From Coleophoma eucalyptorum (taxonomy: Eukaryota > Ascomycota > Leotiomycetes > Helotiales > Dermateaceae), in contig JALRME010000002.1 of NCBI GenBank assembly GCA_026120035.1, forward strand, positions 1,240,001 to 1,304,000: a stretch of 64,000 nucleotides of DNA, in the 5' to 3' direction. The notes beneath the pieces are model-generated. The model was not told the origin of the DNA and did no database searches. It saw nothing but the letters and a program-made list of their open reading frames with translations. The translations under genes and the position numbers were made by a program. Positions 33,323 through 45,914 of the stretch are shown piece after piece (within the stretch, counting starts at the first letter, position 1; each line of letters starts with the position of its first letter).

Positions 33323-35151
33323 ATTTGCAGTTGTGGTGCGTTGTGTGGTGTCGAATATTTCGTGATGAAGTGGAGGAAGAGCTGCGATCAAGAGGTGACC
33401 CGCCAGAACTCTAAGGTACCGTGCGGCCGCTCAGCTGGACTGTCACCGCCGCCGCCTAAAGTACGGAGTGCATGCGATGTAGGAGCTTAGAATCCCATTA
33501 TCTCAATCCCTGATCTTTTCTATCCTAGTTGGGCACAGTTCTCTCAAATACTCCATAAGATTCTTCAGATGATTCTTTCACGTGGATTTCCTTTGGAAGC
33601 GCAGTATTTGCCCTAGTGCTGGTGACAACACGACAATACAAATGACCAGGGTCATTCGGCTCTGCTTGGCCATCATGGTTCCTCGTGGCTTGTCGGAATA
33701 CTTAGGACTAAGCTAAGCGCCTTTTAGACAATTGTACAACCTCAAGCCAGGATATTTTCACTTTATGGAAACATTATGAAGGATATTTAGCCTCTAAATA
33801 GGCCTTTGGAACGCCGGAAAGGATGTTAAACAGTCTTCAGTATTTTCAATGTGTCGTTTTATTTCTTCTTTTGGGATTTCGTTGACAAACACTACAAAAT
33901 GACCCCGCGCCTGTACACTTACTGGTAAATCGAATATGTCAGAACTCGAGCCTCCAACCTCAATAAACAGCAGAGTCCATCCTGAATTACTCACCCAGAG
34001 CGGAATAGACCCCTCAATGCACGTTGGTGATTTAGTTGTTTAGTTTTTGTACTTAGGCAGGTACACCGGTCGAACTCCGACCCCAACAGTACCTGAGAGA
34101 TAACACTTACAAGCGGTGAATGAACCGGGAGTCTCCACGATTACCGCTGGGGCCGAACGACGATGGGAGAGAATGAAAATTCGTTCGGAGACCCGCACGA
34201 AAAGTTTGGATTGATACCTCAAATCAATTCTATAACCTAGAGCCTGCGAGGCGGTGTTGTGCTCTATCACATTTACCAGTGCCGCCGGATACGTGCATTA
34301 TTCAGTCACTTGGAGCGGATCATGTGTGAAGCTTGGTCGGGTCTTGGAAAATGATAATGGCATTGTCTAGTCTACATATTTTGACGAGTCTATCCTGGTG
34401 ATTTGACTTTTTAGCAGATATGCAGCTCACTTGAACCGCTTCAGACGCTGTCCTAGTCTGGCTTTGACACAACACAGACCCGTACTGAGCCTTAATGGCG
34501 AAGTAATGATAATGCATTGCTCCCCAAGGCCGTCCCCTCGGATTTCAAGCGGCATGCACAAAAATGCGCGCGAACAAGGTTCCTGAGAATCAAAGTCAGT
34601 CGTTGTACAGGTAAAGTCTTGTAGTATGAACTGAATATTTGAAGGATGTAGATCAGACTGTTGAGCTTGATAATTGATTTGAATCAACATGAGATTTCAG
34701 TTGGCCGTTCTTAAGGGCAGAAGGTTGGTCATCAGATCGTAGTGTAAATCAGGAGCGACGGGCGTCACCTGAGTGTGTTGGGTATACAGAAAAGGGTACG
34801 TACCAAAGGGATCGTATGCTTCGATGAGCCACAAAAGCTGGGAGCCCAAGCGGATAAGCTAACAAGTAAAATCCACAGATGCTAACGTCTTATCCTGTGG
34901 AGATAGTTGAGCATCTGCATCGTGGCAGAAGAAAGAAGTGGTTGCGAGAAAGAAAGAAGGATGAAGCTCAAAAATTTGAAATAGTCTTAAACGCGCCTAA
35001 ACGGCGCTAGTGTTTTTCGCTTACATAATATATCTCGCCAGCGATTCTGCCTTTTAGCGCGGGGTTGCTGAACAGGAGGGCAAGCACAGAATATTGTCCC
35101 AAGTCTCCTACACCACCACATCTGGTAGATACAGCATTCTCGACAGACAAG
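33323..35151. other. Divergent intergenic region with coding-like debris
   Basis: 1.8 kb between the DUF7918 gene and NTF2. The two ends should hold promoters. The middle (33794-34690) has protein-like frames on the minus strand, described separately. No tRNA or intact repeat was seen. Confidence 0.45.
33794..34690 (-). pseudogene. Possible decayed gene
   Basis: On the minus strand, consecutive frames read like pieces of one protein: ARLGQRLKRFK (to 34427), DNAIIIFQDPTK (near 34340), then GYRIDLRYQSKLFVRVSERI and FILSHRRSAPAVIVETPGSF (34230-34110), and SGWTLLFIEVGGSSSDIFDL to DCLTSFPAFQRPI (33985-33794). Donor-like GTAAGT and GTGAGT sites occur between them, but no combination of introns keeps the phase throughout. 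I recognise no family. A broken gene is the simplest reading; chance is the alternative. Confidence 0.3.
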
Positions 35152-35933
35152 ATGGCAAGTAAGTGGCACAGTCTTTAACCCTCTTCTCTCTGGCACACCT
35201 TTACCATTTATTATTCTATACCACTGAACAGATGTGCAGAATGTCTGCTAACCACCCCACCAGACTTCCAAGATATTGCGCGTAAGTAGCAACAACCTTC
35301 AGATCTCAAAGATCCAGTCCTACCTCGATACTTCTACAAACATGATGTCCTCACATCATTAAAAGAGGACCTACGTGGATCTGCTTAGGGGTCTCGAAGC
35401 TGAACAATTTACCCCACTAGAGCAATTCACCAAGTTCTACTACGAACAATTCGATGCGGACCGAAAGCAACTCGCTCCTCTCTACGTGAGTCACTGTAAC
35501 TGGAGTTGAAAAACATATGGGCTGATGAATGTGAAGCGTGACAACTCTATGCTGACATTCGAGTCTGCATCTGTCGCTGGAGCTGCTGGCATCGTTGGAA
35601 AACTGTCGGTAAGGCAGTCCAATTTTTAAATAGGCGGAGAATATTATGATCTGATCGGAGATTTGTCACAGGAACTCCCATTTGAGAAGGTTAAGCATGC
35701 AGTTTCAACTCTTGATGCTCAGCCATCCAGCGAGTCAGGCGGTATCTTGATCTTGGTGACCGGAGCGCTATTGGTATAGTCCTAGATACTCCTATCGTTT
35801 CGGCCAACTAACAGTCTTATAGGTTGATGAGGAGCAGAGGCCCATGAACTACAGCCAAACTTTCCAGCTTCTCCCAGATGGCGCAGGAAGCTACTATATC
35901 TTTAACGACATTTTCAAGTTGGTCTTCGGTTGA
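35152..35933 (+). CDS. ntf2: Nuclear transport factor 2 (NTF2)
   Basis: Six exons (35152..35158, 35264..35281, 35421..35485, 35537..35608, 35672..35773, 35823..35933) give 124 residues, the standard NTF2 length. The joined start reads MANFQDIAQQFTKFYYEQFD, followed by RDNSMLTFESASVAGAAGI, LPFEKVKHAVSTLDAQPSSE, GILILVTGALLVDEEQRPMN and a C-terminus ending IFNDIFKLVFG. NTF2 carries RanGDP back into the nucleus and binds FG-nucleoporins as a dimer. The first two exons are only 7 and 18 nt; they were chosen because they restore the conserved N-terminus in phase with good donor and acceptor sites. Confidence 0.93.
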
Positions 35934-36555
35934 GCTCGAGATGATGCAACTTGGGTAATGGGGAAGCATGCGCGCCGGCCGGCTATAGCGTTCATAACCA
36001 TGCTATTTACATTTCCTGGGAAGACGATATAGCGATGATAGATTGCAACGCGCTGCTGGTGAATAAACAACACAGATTTCTCGATATCCAAATAAGCCTG
36101 TGCTACGTGGCGCAAGAACATTTTTTCCACGTGCATCATGACGTGGCGTAGAAGCTCAGTGTGAACATACAGTATCCAAACCCCAGTAACTATCTAGCTT
36201 TGTGCAAATACGGAATACGAATGCGAAGTAAATACCGTTGCCTAGTGATAATTGTGGCAGTGAGGAACCGTTCGTCTATTTTAGGTTTAGCTCGCCTTCG
36301 GGATGCGTGGCTCTGAACTGGAAGCTCTCCTAAGCTCATCAGGTCGTCAGATTAAAAGTTGAAACAAAGAGCCGTTGCATCTTCCAGGCTGAAATCCCAT
36401 TGAGAATAAGAAACATAAGGGTCTCCCTCAAGTCGATACTCCGTCCAAACTTCTCAGAAGTCCGCGATCACTCCAGTCATACACAATATTGGAAGTCCCC
36501 AACAGTAAAACAGCAAACAACACCTGTACTCTACTACTACCTTGAAAGGGCCAAA
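35934..36555. other. Intergenic region ntf2 to tvp18
   Basis: 620 bp containing the ntf2 3' end and tvp18 promoter. No gene recognised. Confidence 0.5.
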
Positions 36556-37273
36556 ATGACTATCGCCGAGGAATTCGCGACCAGGAACTTCAGTGAGGAC
36601 ACATCTGAGTAGCATGATACATTGACCCAACGTGGCTAATCTCGCAACGCAGGTATCTATGCACAATGGTAAGCACCGGCGTCGCTCCAACCCTCGATAG
36701 CCAGTCCCCGCAACGTTCCCTCGAGTCTTCGCGTTGGGATGCTGGAAGGTTATTAGGACATCCCGCTGTCAGGCGCAGAAGTCTAAAGAAATGCTACGAT
36801 GATTCTATAGCCCATGCTAATTTTCCCGCAGGACCGGAGTATTAGCCATATTCCTATGCTTCGCACTGGGTATTGCCAATCTGTTTCACGTCTCTCTTCT
36901 CATCCTCTTTAGTGCGCTCTGCCTGTTAGTATTCTCTGGCTAGTATGAATGAGCGCCACTAACCAGACACAGCGCGAGCTCTTTCATCATCGTTTTCATC
37001 GAAATTCCTCTTCTCCTCCGTATCTGTCCAACATCCTCCAAGTTCGATGCCTTTATGCGCCGATTCACCACGAACTACATGCGCGCAGCGATCTATGCCG
37101 TAATGGCGGTTGTGCAGTGGCTCAGTCTGATCATTGGAGCCTCAAGTCTCATTGCAGCCGCAGTCTTATTGTCACTTGTCGCTGTCTTCTATACTCTTGC
37201 CGGTGTGAAGGGACAGGGCTTTGTTGGAAGCAAGACGCTTGGAGGACAGGGAGTTGCCCAAATGATCATCTAG
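36556..37273 (+). CDS. tvp18: Golgi membrane protein TVP18
   Basis: Four exons (36556..36592, 36653..36668, 36832..36924, 36973..37273) give 148 residues. The joined start MTIAEEFATRNFSIYAQWTG is the family N-terminus. Four hydrophobic helices follow: VLAIFLCFALGIANLF, ALCLASSFIIVFIEIPLLLR, AAIYAVMAVVQWLSLIIG and LIAAAVLLSLVAVFYTLAGV, then the conserved tail GFVGSKTLGGQGVAQMII. TVP18 is a small protein of late Golgi (Tlg2-containing) vesicles with a role in membrane trafficking that is not well defined. The second exon is only 16 nt but is required by phase and homology. Confidence 0.93.
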
Positions 37274-38993
37274 ATTAATGAATGCAACGTGTCGGAGAGC
37301 AACGACAGGCCGTACTGGGAGAATCAGAACTGGCAATCAGTACAACAGACACCTCAACGTACAATTGCTTTGGTACCCTGAGAGATGGAGATATGAAAAA
37401 TTCGCGGGAAGTATGCATATGGGCAGGGATTTAGGCGTAATGGATTCAGCGGCTGGTTGATCTAGCTATGTTACAAGTCCCGATTTGGGTGCCATGGAGG
37501 TCTAGCAGGTGTAGTAAACATATGCATCTCTTGATCCAATTTCTGGCGTATTTAGGGTGCTTGTACATAGATGTTCATGAATGCTTAAGTATTGGTTCAT
37601 AGAGAGTATTCGTCAGGGAAATCATCCCACTTGGCCAGCCGATGACAATGTTGATCAGTGACGCAAAAGTGGGTTCTGCTTTGGCCAGGACGGAAGGCTC
37701 CCTTCACCTAGACTGCTCGGGGAGATTAACGACTGATGTCAACTTCTCCTGCACGGCATAGAGCAACAACGACAAGGCGAAGTATGTCAGAGGGACGGCG
37801 AAGAATCTCGACTGCTACACGTCGCCAAGCTCTGTATGCTAGCTAGTTCGATCTCCTCTAAGTCGAACGGACCAGACCAGTAGAGAATCAAGTTATGACA
37901 TTTACAGTTTAGTAGCAAATAGTATCATGCGGGGGAAAAAATCTGACTACTGCAAGAGACAGCCAATTCGGGAACACGTGAAGTGCAAGAAAAATTATAG
38001 AAAGGTCACCAAGGACAGAGGCAAAGGAAAACTCCGGCCACGCCGACATGGGGTAAAATGCGGACGGGTATGAAGGCGCAGCTGAGCAACCCAGTGGTGC
38101 TCCACTGCCAAACACCTGGGAGATCAGATAGGTTTGCTCTTAGGGAGGTTGTCCAGCTACTACAGTCTCTGAAACCACCATTTCTGCAGGACAAAGCAAG
38201 TACAATGGCTAAAGGAAGTCGGGCAGACACGACGGATCGACGAAGGAGGCACAGAAAAGTTGATTCGGACAGACTGGTAACAATCCAAGAATAAAAAGGG
38301 CGAGTCTCCAGGCCTGAATCGAGCGCCATGGAGCAGCAACAGGTGCTGGTGGGGCTGCTGAGGATCCGGCTCTGTGCCCTTCCCTGCACGATCACGAAGT
38401 ACAAGCCACGCACCAATCATCATTGCGGCATATTCTGGAATCGAGGCATTTGGTGACGCTGAGTGGATTACCCTCCGCTTTGCAGTCCTGACCTGCGCCC
38501 GCCGAATACGGTTAGTGTTTCTGGCCCGGTAACTGTTGACCGTCGACTATGAGTATCACTGCCCTGCTGCCAATGCAGCATCAAACTCATTCTTCTATAC
38601 TCTACCAATGATTGAACTCTAAGATCACCTATCTTTACATAACTCCGAACTGTGAGCATCCTGAATACTCCTTCCATTCTTCCCTCAGCAGTTCTTCAAA
38701 GTACCTTAGCAGGAGACGAGTTGTTTCATCGATGACGGAATTCAAAGCCGCCAGACCTGTTGATGCTCTCTTTCCAAGGGGATTTGAGATTCAGCAGATC
38801 TTGTGTGTTTTTGTTTTTGTTATACAATACTAAGGAGAATTCCTCGGGGAACTACCAAGCTACCATTCTGGATCTTCCAGAAATTTATTATACTTACGTT
38901 CACGTCATCGTCTCGGAAATGCTAATCGCATCACAGAGATAAAGCTTCGATTTGCTGTTCAACTCCCAAATCTACTCGAGTGCACAGTTCAAA
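37274..38993. other. 1.7-kb intergenic region
   Basis: Between co-directional tvp18 and aim21. Several open frames of 60-136 codons exist on both strands, but none has recognisable content or plausible splice partners. I see no repeat or RNA gene. Confidence 0.45.
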
Positions 38994-41900
38994 ATGTCAA
39001 CAGCTATGCCACCAGTTCCCCCTCGCCCGTCTCGGTCACAGGCCCAAGACCAAGCGACGCTGGGCAGCGATATCCCCAAAATCCCTCCTCGTCCAACCCG
39101 TCGACTCGACCGCTCCCAATCACCCAATCGAGAGAGCTTTGCTCGGTCGCCTCTCAACGAGCTTCCGTCGTTCATGAGTCATAAGGGTCAAGCGTCAAAT
39201 CTGAGTACCAGCTCTATACCAGGCCCTGAACCACCTGCCCGACCTCCCAGCGTTTCTTTACCGTCCATTGGGCAGGAGGGGAGCGAATATGGCGAGGTTT
39301 TTGGAACACCAGAGCCCAGCACATCCCCTACCCAAACAAGGAACATTGCCAATGATCTCAAGCTTCACGCCCCAAAGCCATCTTTGCCAAGTTTGAGTGC
39401 TAAGCAAAGGGTATCTGCTGTAACCCGAACAGACTCCGAGCAAGCAGCCTCCTTTGGCATTGGCAAAGTACCTGCCGATGACAAGGACCCTGCTGGGAGA
39501 CCATTGAGAGCTAAGGCCAGTTTCGCCAGTCAAACATCAAATGGCACTGAACGCCCTGGATCGAGTCATGGGGCAGAGGAACAAGGAATTCCAGAGATTG
39601 GCCAACGTGTTCCTATGTACCCCAACGCTGGCGATGTGCAAGCACCATCTCCCGCTTCATTCTCAACTCCATATGCACCAGGCATTGGCTTTCATAACGA
39701 TGGATCAAAACCTCGCCATCACGGACGTAAATCCAGCGGCCGTGGGTTCGAGGGACCTCCTGGTAGTTATGGTCTTCATGGCCATGGTGTTGTACCCAAT
39801 GATCGATTTGAGAAAGCTTATTATGAGAAACATCCAGAACTCTTCAAGAAAGAGACTGGAGGATATCATGGGGATGGTAGCAGAGCCGAGTGGGCTATGA
39901 GCAGCGACGATCTGAACAAGATTGTCAGAGACACTGCCAGCAGAGGTGCTGGTCTCGGTAAGGCAGACGTTTTATTTGTTCGAGTATACATCTAATTACA
40001 TCTAGGTACGTCACCTGCGCTCGTTGGAACTCCCAGCGAGGAAGTTGGATTCCAGGCCACAGAAGAGTATGCCTCTCGTATGTCCTCGCCTAAACCACAA
40101 TACCAAGGTCACCACTCAAATCCATCGCAAACTCATTTGGATTCGCCGTTGCGAAAAGCAAGCTTCCCAGCTGATGCCATGGGTAAAGCTGAATTCGAAG
40201 GTACCCTCTCCAGAGGGCTACAGGCACCCTCGGACCACGCGTTTGAAAGTGAGGTTGAAGATGAAGATACAATCCACGTTGACGAGCCAGGTCGTCGTTC
40301 AAGTAAGATTTATGGCTCACGTTTTGAGTCAGTGGAGAGTCTTGGTGTGGCGGGTGAAGAAGAGGATGAGCATGACGATCGAGGTTACAGCGCCCCTATT
40401 CTAGCCGAGGACGAAGTCGCAAAAGAACCTTTTGGGTATGAATTGCAACCTGCCGTGTCTCCATATCATGACCGAAGAAGAGGCAGCCATGATGATGTAG
40501 GCTATCACCATAGATCTGGAAGTGCTTCAAGTTTGGTTGGCTCTAGGCCCAGCAGTCGTCCTACCAGTATTCATGGCGGGGTCTTGCATGATAAAGATGC
40601 TCATTCTACGCCACTGGAAAATCTTGAGGAATATGAACCATTATTCCCCGAAGATGAGAAGTCCCAGAAACCTCTCACAGCCGCAGATAGGCTCAAGCGC
40701 CCTGAATTAAAGAATCGAAAGTTTCCAAGTCAAGACGTCTGGGAAGATGCCCCCAACAGCTTACACTACACTGCCACGGTCTCAACGCCACAGCTCCCTG
40801 AAGACATGGAAGATGCACCAGGTGCAAAGAGCTTACACGTTCGTGGCGACGAAACACCCGAGCAAGCTTTCGCCAGACGACAAGAACAATTGGCTGAAAA
40901 GGAGTCTGAGACTTCCCAGAGTTTCTTGCAGCAAGAAAAGAAGCCATGGGAACACAAATCAAATCTTGTTGCAGAGACAAGACCTGGCATGAAACAGAGA
41001 TTTCCAAGCAGAGATATCTGGGAAGATACACCGGACAGTCTTCAACTTCAGACAACTGTAGCAGCTCCACAAAGCGACGAGAAGGATGTTCTGAGTCCCC
41101 CGGATGAAAGGCCTACCACTGGAGCCGTAGTCTACCATCAGGAGAAGGCTGCTGCAGGGCTTCCTCTCGGTGGCGACGAAGGTCGTGCCACAACTGGTAT
41201 CGCGGCAACATTGAAACCTGAAATTCCCGCTCGCCCTGCCAAAGCAAAGCCAACAGAGGCTGCTGCCCAACCTTTGATTCCAAACCGCCCGGCAAGGAAG
41301 GTTGTCTTGCCACAAATGGAAGCACCTCAGCCTCCGCTAGCATCAAAGCCAAAGCCTACAGTGCCAGCACGCCCTGCAAGAATCTCACGTGGCGACTCTG
41401 CAGAGGGAGCCCCTCTAGCTCAAGTAGCATCTAACTCATCTGCCAAGTCCGTTGAATCAGACTCCGGAGCTGCTGCTGCTGCTGCTGCTGCGAAGCCAAA
41501 GCCTCCAGTTCCTTCAAGGCCCATGGGCAGCAAGATTGCTGCTCTGCAGGGAGGCTTCTTATCAGATCTTAACAAGCGTCTCCAACTAGGACCACAAGCT
41601 CCCAAGAAAGAAGAGGTTGTTCCAGAGCAAGAAGAGGAAGTAAAGGAGAAGGCACCGCTTGCCGATGCGAGAAAGGGTCGTGCTCGAGGACCAGCTCGAA
41701 GGGCCCCAGCAAAGAGTCCTGCACCTGCTGCGGCAGAAATCGCGAAGCCTGCTTCGTTTGGCCTCTCAACTCCTGCTACAATCTGGCATATCCATCCTGA
41801 TGAGGGTGTATTGTCGGTGCCGTCCCAGGAAGAGGACTCATCATCCACTATCAACGCTGAGCCGTCTGCTATGCCAGTGGTGGCCACCAATACCGCTGGT

Positions 41901-42122
41901 GAGAGCTTGCAAGTCGCGGCTGAGTCGTCGCCAGTTCAGGAGAAGTCGATGCCAGTAGTTTCGGAACCTGAGATTGCGGCTTCTTCCGAGCTGTCAGATG
42001 CTCCAGGGGACATTAGCACCGATGCTAAGCAGACTAGTCACGAGTCACCACTTCAAGCACCACACAGTGATGCAAAGGAAGATATCGAGCAGGATGATAC
42101 GGCCACTTCAACCGCGACTTAG
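38994..42122 (+). CDS. aim21: Aim21-like actin-associated protein
   Basis: Two exons (38994..39957, 40006..42122) give 1026 residues, almost all low-complexity and Pro-rich. It starts MSTAMPPVPPRPSRSQAQ and has repeated polyproline motifs (PKIPPRPTRR, KPEIPARPAK, KPTVPARPAR, KPKPPVPSRP) of the kind bound by SH3 domains. Two copies of a conserved block, RKFPSQDVWEDAPNSL (about 559) and QRFPSRDIWEDTPDSL (about 650), match the duplicated motif of Aim21 proteins. In yeast Aim21 with Tda2 binds barbed ends at cortical actin patches during endocytosis. An eight-Ala run is encoded by a GCT repeat near 41472. Assignment rests on overall layout plus the repeated block. Confidence 0.8.
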
Positions 42123-42465
42123 TAAGCCAATTCTGAGGAAGCAGTAGAATAGATAAATTGTGGGTAGTTCACTTCACAATCTGTAGTTAAAAACAAACTT
42201 GAATAATAAGCATAGCTCTTTTTGAATATTTGTTCCTTATCCTATTTGCATCAATGCTATTGGACTAAGATACACTACCACGGTACTTTCCTCTGGCCTT
42301 GGTTAGCTTTTTTAGATTTTGCAATACGATCATTTAGTATCTGGTGGAACAAGTGAATATTCCACCAAATCTATTCCTACGAAGTGAAGCAGCAGATAAC
42401 AGAAACGAGCTCATCGAATTGATATGTTTGCAACACAGTAAAGAAAGCAAAGAAGAATAAAACAA
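42123..42465. other. Intergenic region aim21 to acid trehalase
   Basis: A 343-bp AT-rich gap between co-directional genes; no additional feature. Confidence 0.5.
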
Positions 42466-45400
42466 ATGGCCAACTCAATGACTTGCTCACTGGGGTTCTG
42501 GCTACTGCTTGCGTATCTAACTGCTGCGGCAGCCACGAGTTTGGGCAAAAGGGCAAAAGCCAACCCACCACCACAACTTTGCAGGAACATTACAGATCCT
42601 AGAAAACCAGCCTTTCAAAATTTCACGATCTTTTCAACACCTAAATTATGGAATTACGACGACGAGAGGATGACCCTCACCACACACGACTTTATGCCTG
42701 GAAAATTTCTGACCAGAATCCATCAGGTAAATGGGTATATTCATCTCGTCTTTATATTCTAGAGATGATGTGGCCCTGCTAATATATGGGACAGATATTT
42801 TGGAGCTTCAAGTTCTATGGCCGGGCCTTTCTACGAGAAAGACGCCAGCCAACGGAACCGCGACGGCAAAGTTACAGAAGGATGGCCACTGTATGACCAA
42901 AGGCAGAGTTTCAGTACGATATCTGGCTTCTTTGATGTCCAAAGTGCGACGGAGGGGTCCAATTTCGCAGAGCTTAGGTCTAATGGATGGGAGAGCGTTA
43001 TATCAGGAATACCACATCCGCTAGGCTTCAACCTCATCGTCAATGGGATTGTTCTCAATGCTACTGTGGATCCCGACACGGTGAGCAATTTCTCGCAAAC
43101 TCTGCATTGTCGAGATGGCATTACGACCTGGAGCTACACTTGGACACCGACCAATAACTCTGCGGCGCTTGATATCGAGTTTGAGACTTTCTTCAGTAGG
43201 AGTCGGCCAAATGTTGCAGCTACACAGCTGCGAGTTACATCACACGGATTGGATATCAATGCTAGCTTGGTAGACCTGTTTGATGGCCGGAATGCAAAGA
43301 GGTCATATTTGGGTGAGAAGGGCTCTGATAATGAAGCCACAATCTTTATCAAAGTCCATCCAGATAATTTACCGAGCATTGATGCATGGTTGTACTCGAC
43401 AGCCAATTTGATTGATGGGTATCTGGTAGAAAAATCGCGGAATCTAGTAGCCGCGGTTTCTGGCAATAATAATGATATGACTATTGGACAAGCATGGGAT
43501 ATCTCCTTGAAAGCCGATAAAACCGCCGTGTTTCAGAAATTTGTTGGAGCAGCATCCAGTGACAAGTTCGAAGATCCCAGGTTAAAGGCTGAAAGCTCTG
43601 CAAGGCTGGCTTTACAAGATGGATGGGAGATTTTACGTTCGGAACACATCCAGCAATGGAACCACTTAATGCAACGTGATCTCATCGTTGATTACAGAGG
43701 TTTATCAGGACATATTCCTGTAAAACAAAGCACCATCGAATTCTTGCAGGCAGCAGCAGTTGTGGACCGCCTATATGTCCTGCAAAACCTCTTACAAGAG
43801 CAGGGAAATGATCTGAATGACCAAAGTATAAGCGTGGGAGGCCTCTCTTCAGATTCGTATGGCGGTCTCATCTTTTGGGATGCGGATATATGGATGCTAA
43901 GAGGCATCATTCTTACAGACCCCGGTTACGCATTGCAGATCTTGAAATACCGAATCGCAAAATACGAGCAAGCAAGGGCAAATGCTCAGATTGGATATGC
44001 TCAATACAAATATAATTTCTCTAAAAACGCGGCAATTTATCCCTGGACTTCAGGTCGGTATGGTAATGTTACGGCGACTGGACCAACCCTGGACTACGAA
44101 TATCACTTGAACACAGATATTGCCTTGTCTATGTTGTGGTACCGTAAAGTTACTGCTGACGAAACATACTTTAAAAATCACTTATGGCCAGTTGTAGAAA
44201 GTATCGGAGAGGCGATGACAACTATATTGCAAAAGCAAGGGAACAGATGGTCAATACGTAATATGACTGATCCAGATGAGTTTTCAAACCAGAAGAATGA
44301 TGGCACTTATTTATTGGCTTCGATTTCGGTCATCCTGTTGGAAATTGCAAACTATCAACAAAACAACGGCCTCACGGTCAACCAAACTTGGATTGAGATG
44401 GCAGAAAACGTTAATATACATCGTGCTGAGTCTAATATCACCCTTGAGTACGAGAATATGCCGAGCAATATTACGGTCAAACAGGCAGATGTGGTGATGC
44501 TTGGTCCAATTCTGGGGTGGAACAAATGCTACACGGCAGCAGATCGGAGACAAGACCTAAATTATTACATGCATGTTCAGTCTCCGGATGGCCCAGCAAT
44601 GACATATGCTATAAGTGCTATTGCCGAGAACCAGAATGCCATGAGTGGCTGCGCAGCTCATACGTATCATTTGAAGTCTACTGAGCCCAATTATCGAGCA
44701 CCTTGGTTCCAGATGTCCGAACAAGCTAATGATGATAGCAATGAGAATGGTGGATTTCCACCTGCTTTCCCATTTCTTACAGGACATGGTGCAAACCTTC
44801 AGTTGCCTCTCTTCGGCTGGCTTGGTGTCAAGCTCAATACTGACATCTTGACACTGAGCCCAAGTCTTCCAGTGATCAAGCATGCCTCACTACCTGCCTT
44901 CTATTTCGGAGGTCATCGATTCAAGGCTGCGATGAATTCAACCCACACAAACCTGACACGGATCCCAGTCGAGTTTTCCAGAAGCCTCAATGACCTTACT
45001 CCCGTCCCCGTCATAGTCGATAGATCTGATGATCATTCCCCTCCACAAAGCTATACTCTAGCGCTCAACGAGACTTTAACGATCGAGAATAGCATGTACT
45101 GGAAGAATCCCACGACACCTAACAATATACTCCAATGCCAGCCAACATCTGCAAAAGATGCAACCAGGCCAGGACAGCGACCTGGAGCTGCAATAGATGG
45201 CAATTCGGGAACACGATGGCAACCACTGAGCAGTGACAGGACGCATCTCAAAGTCACCTTGGACGAATCAGTACCATTCCAGCGCATCGAAGAAATTAAG
45301 ATAGATTGGGGACCACGAACCCCGATTCGGGCTCGCATTGGTCTCTCCAATTTCACCGATGCCAATACATTGGATCATCAAGATGTTCGAATCATCACCT

Positions 45401-45711
45401 TGAATAATATAAAACCTAATCGAGTATATAGCCTCGACGCACCTGATACTGAAATTATCCCCTATGTTGGCAATAGCACACTGCTCAAACTAGGCAAGGA
45501 TCAGGATGTGTATTGGTCCGGCCGCGTGGCTTTTCTGGAAATCGAGGGCTGCTATAAGTGTGGTGTCTCTGAATGGCATACTGAGAACGGCACGGTGATT
45601 TTAAAGGAGGATGGTTTTGGTGCTACTGTTGGTGGTTTTGAGATTATTGGGAGTCTTGGGAGTAATTTGAGATCTGGACCACGGAATCATACTGCGGACG
45701 AGAGAAACTGA
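42466..45711 (+). CDS. ath1: Acid trehalase (glycoside hydrolase family 65)
   Basis: Two exons (42466..42734, 42795..45711) give 1061 residues. A hydrophobic leader (GFWLLLAYLTAAAATSLG) sends it into the secretory path. The joined exons read RIHQVNGYFGASSSMAG, matching the VANGYIG block near the GH65 N-terminal domain, then WPLYDQRQSFSTISGFFDVQ, NGWESVISGIPH and the (alpha/alpha)6 barrel with LIFWDADIWMLRG (about 450). A C-terminal beta domain has KVTLDESVPFQRIEEIKIDW. Many N-x-S/T sites fit heavy glycosylation. The enzyme hydrolyses trehalose to two glucose in the vacuole or cell wall. The length matches fungal acid trehalases (about 1050). A donor 8 nt upstream would break the phase, so GTATAT at 42735 was used. 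Confidence 0.92.
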
Positions 45712-45914
45712 GATGATCATATTTAGTGAGCGTTGAGATCTGACTAGGTTTCATCTTAGGTAGAAAGTGGTCTCTTCTTTGAATGGCTGACGTGGATGCT
45801 CGTGCATCACAATTGTGCCATCGAAAATATGTATATATTTCTGCACGAGACTTAACAAGACAGTACCATGGATGTTTATGTCCAACTATTGATATAAAAC
45901 GCCCCCCATGCTTT

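Noticed and set aside
34060..34110. T-arm-like GGTCGAACTCCGACC as a possible tRNA
   Set aside because: No acceptor stem, D-arm or anticodon arm can be folded around it.
38006..38416. 136-codon minus-strand frame upstream of aim21
   Set aside because: Cys/Ser-rich random-looking composition, non-ATG context and no homology that I recognise.
41420..41890. Ala-rich antisense frame within aim21
   Set aside because: Shadow of a GC-biased, repeat-bearing coding region on the other strand.
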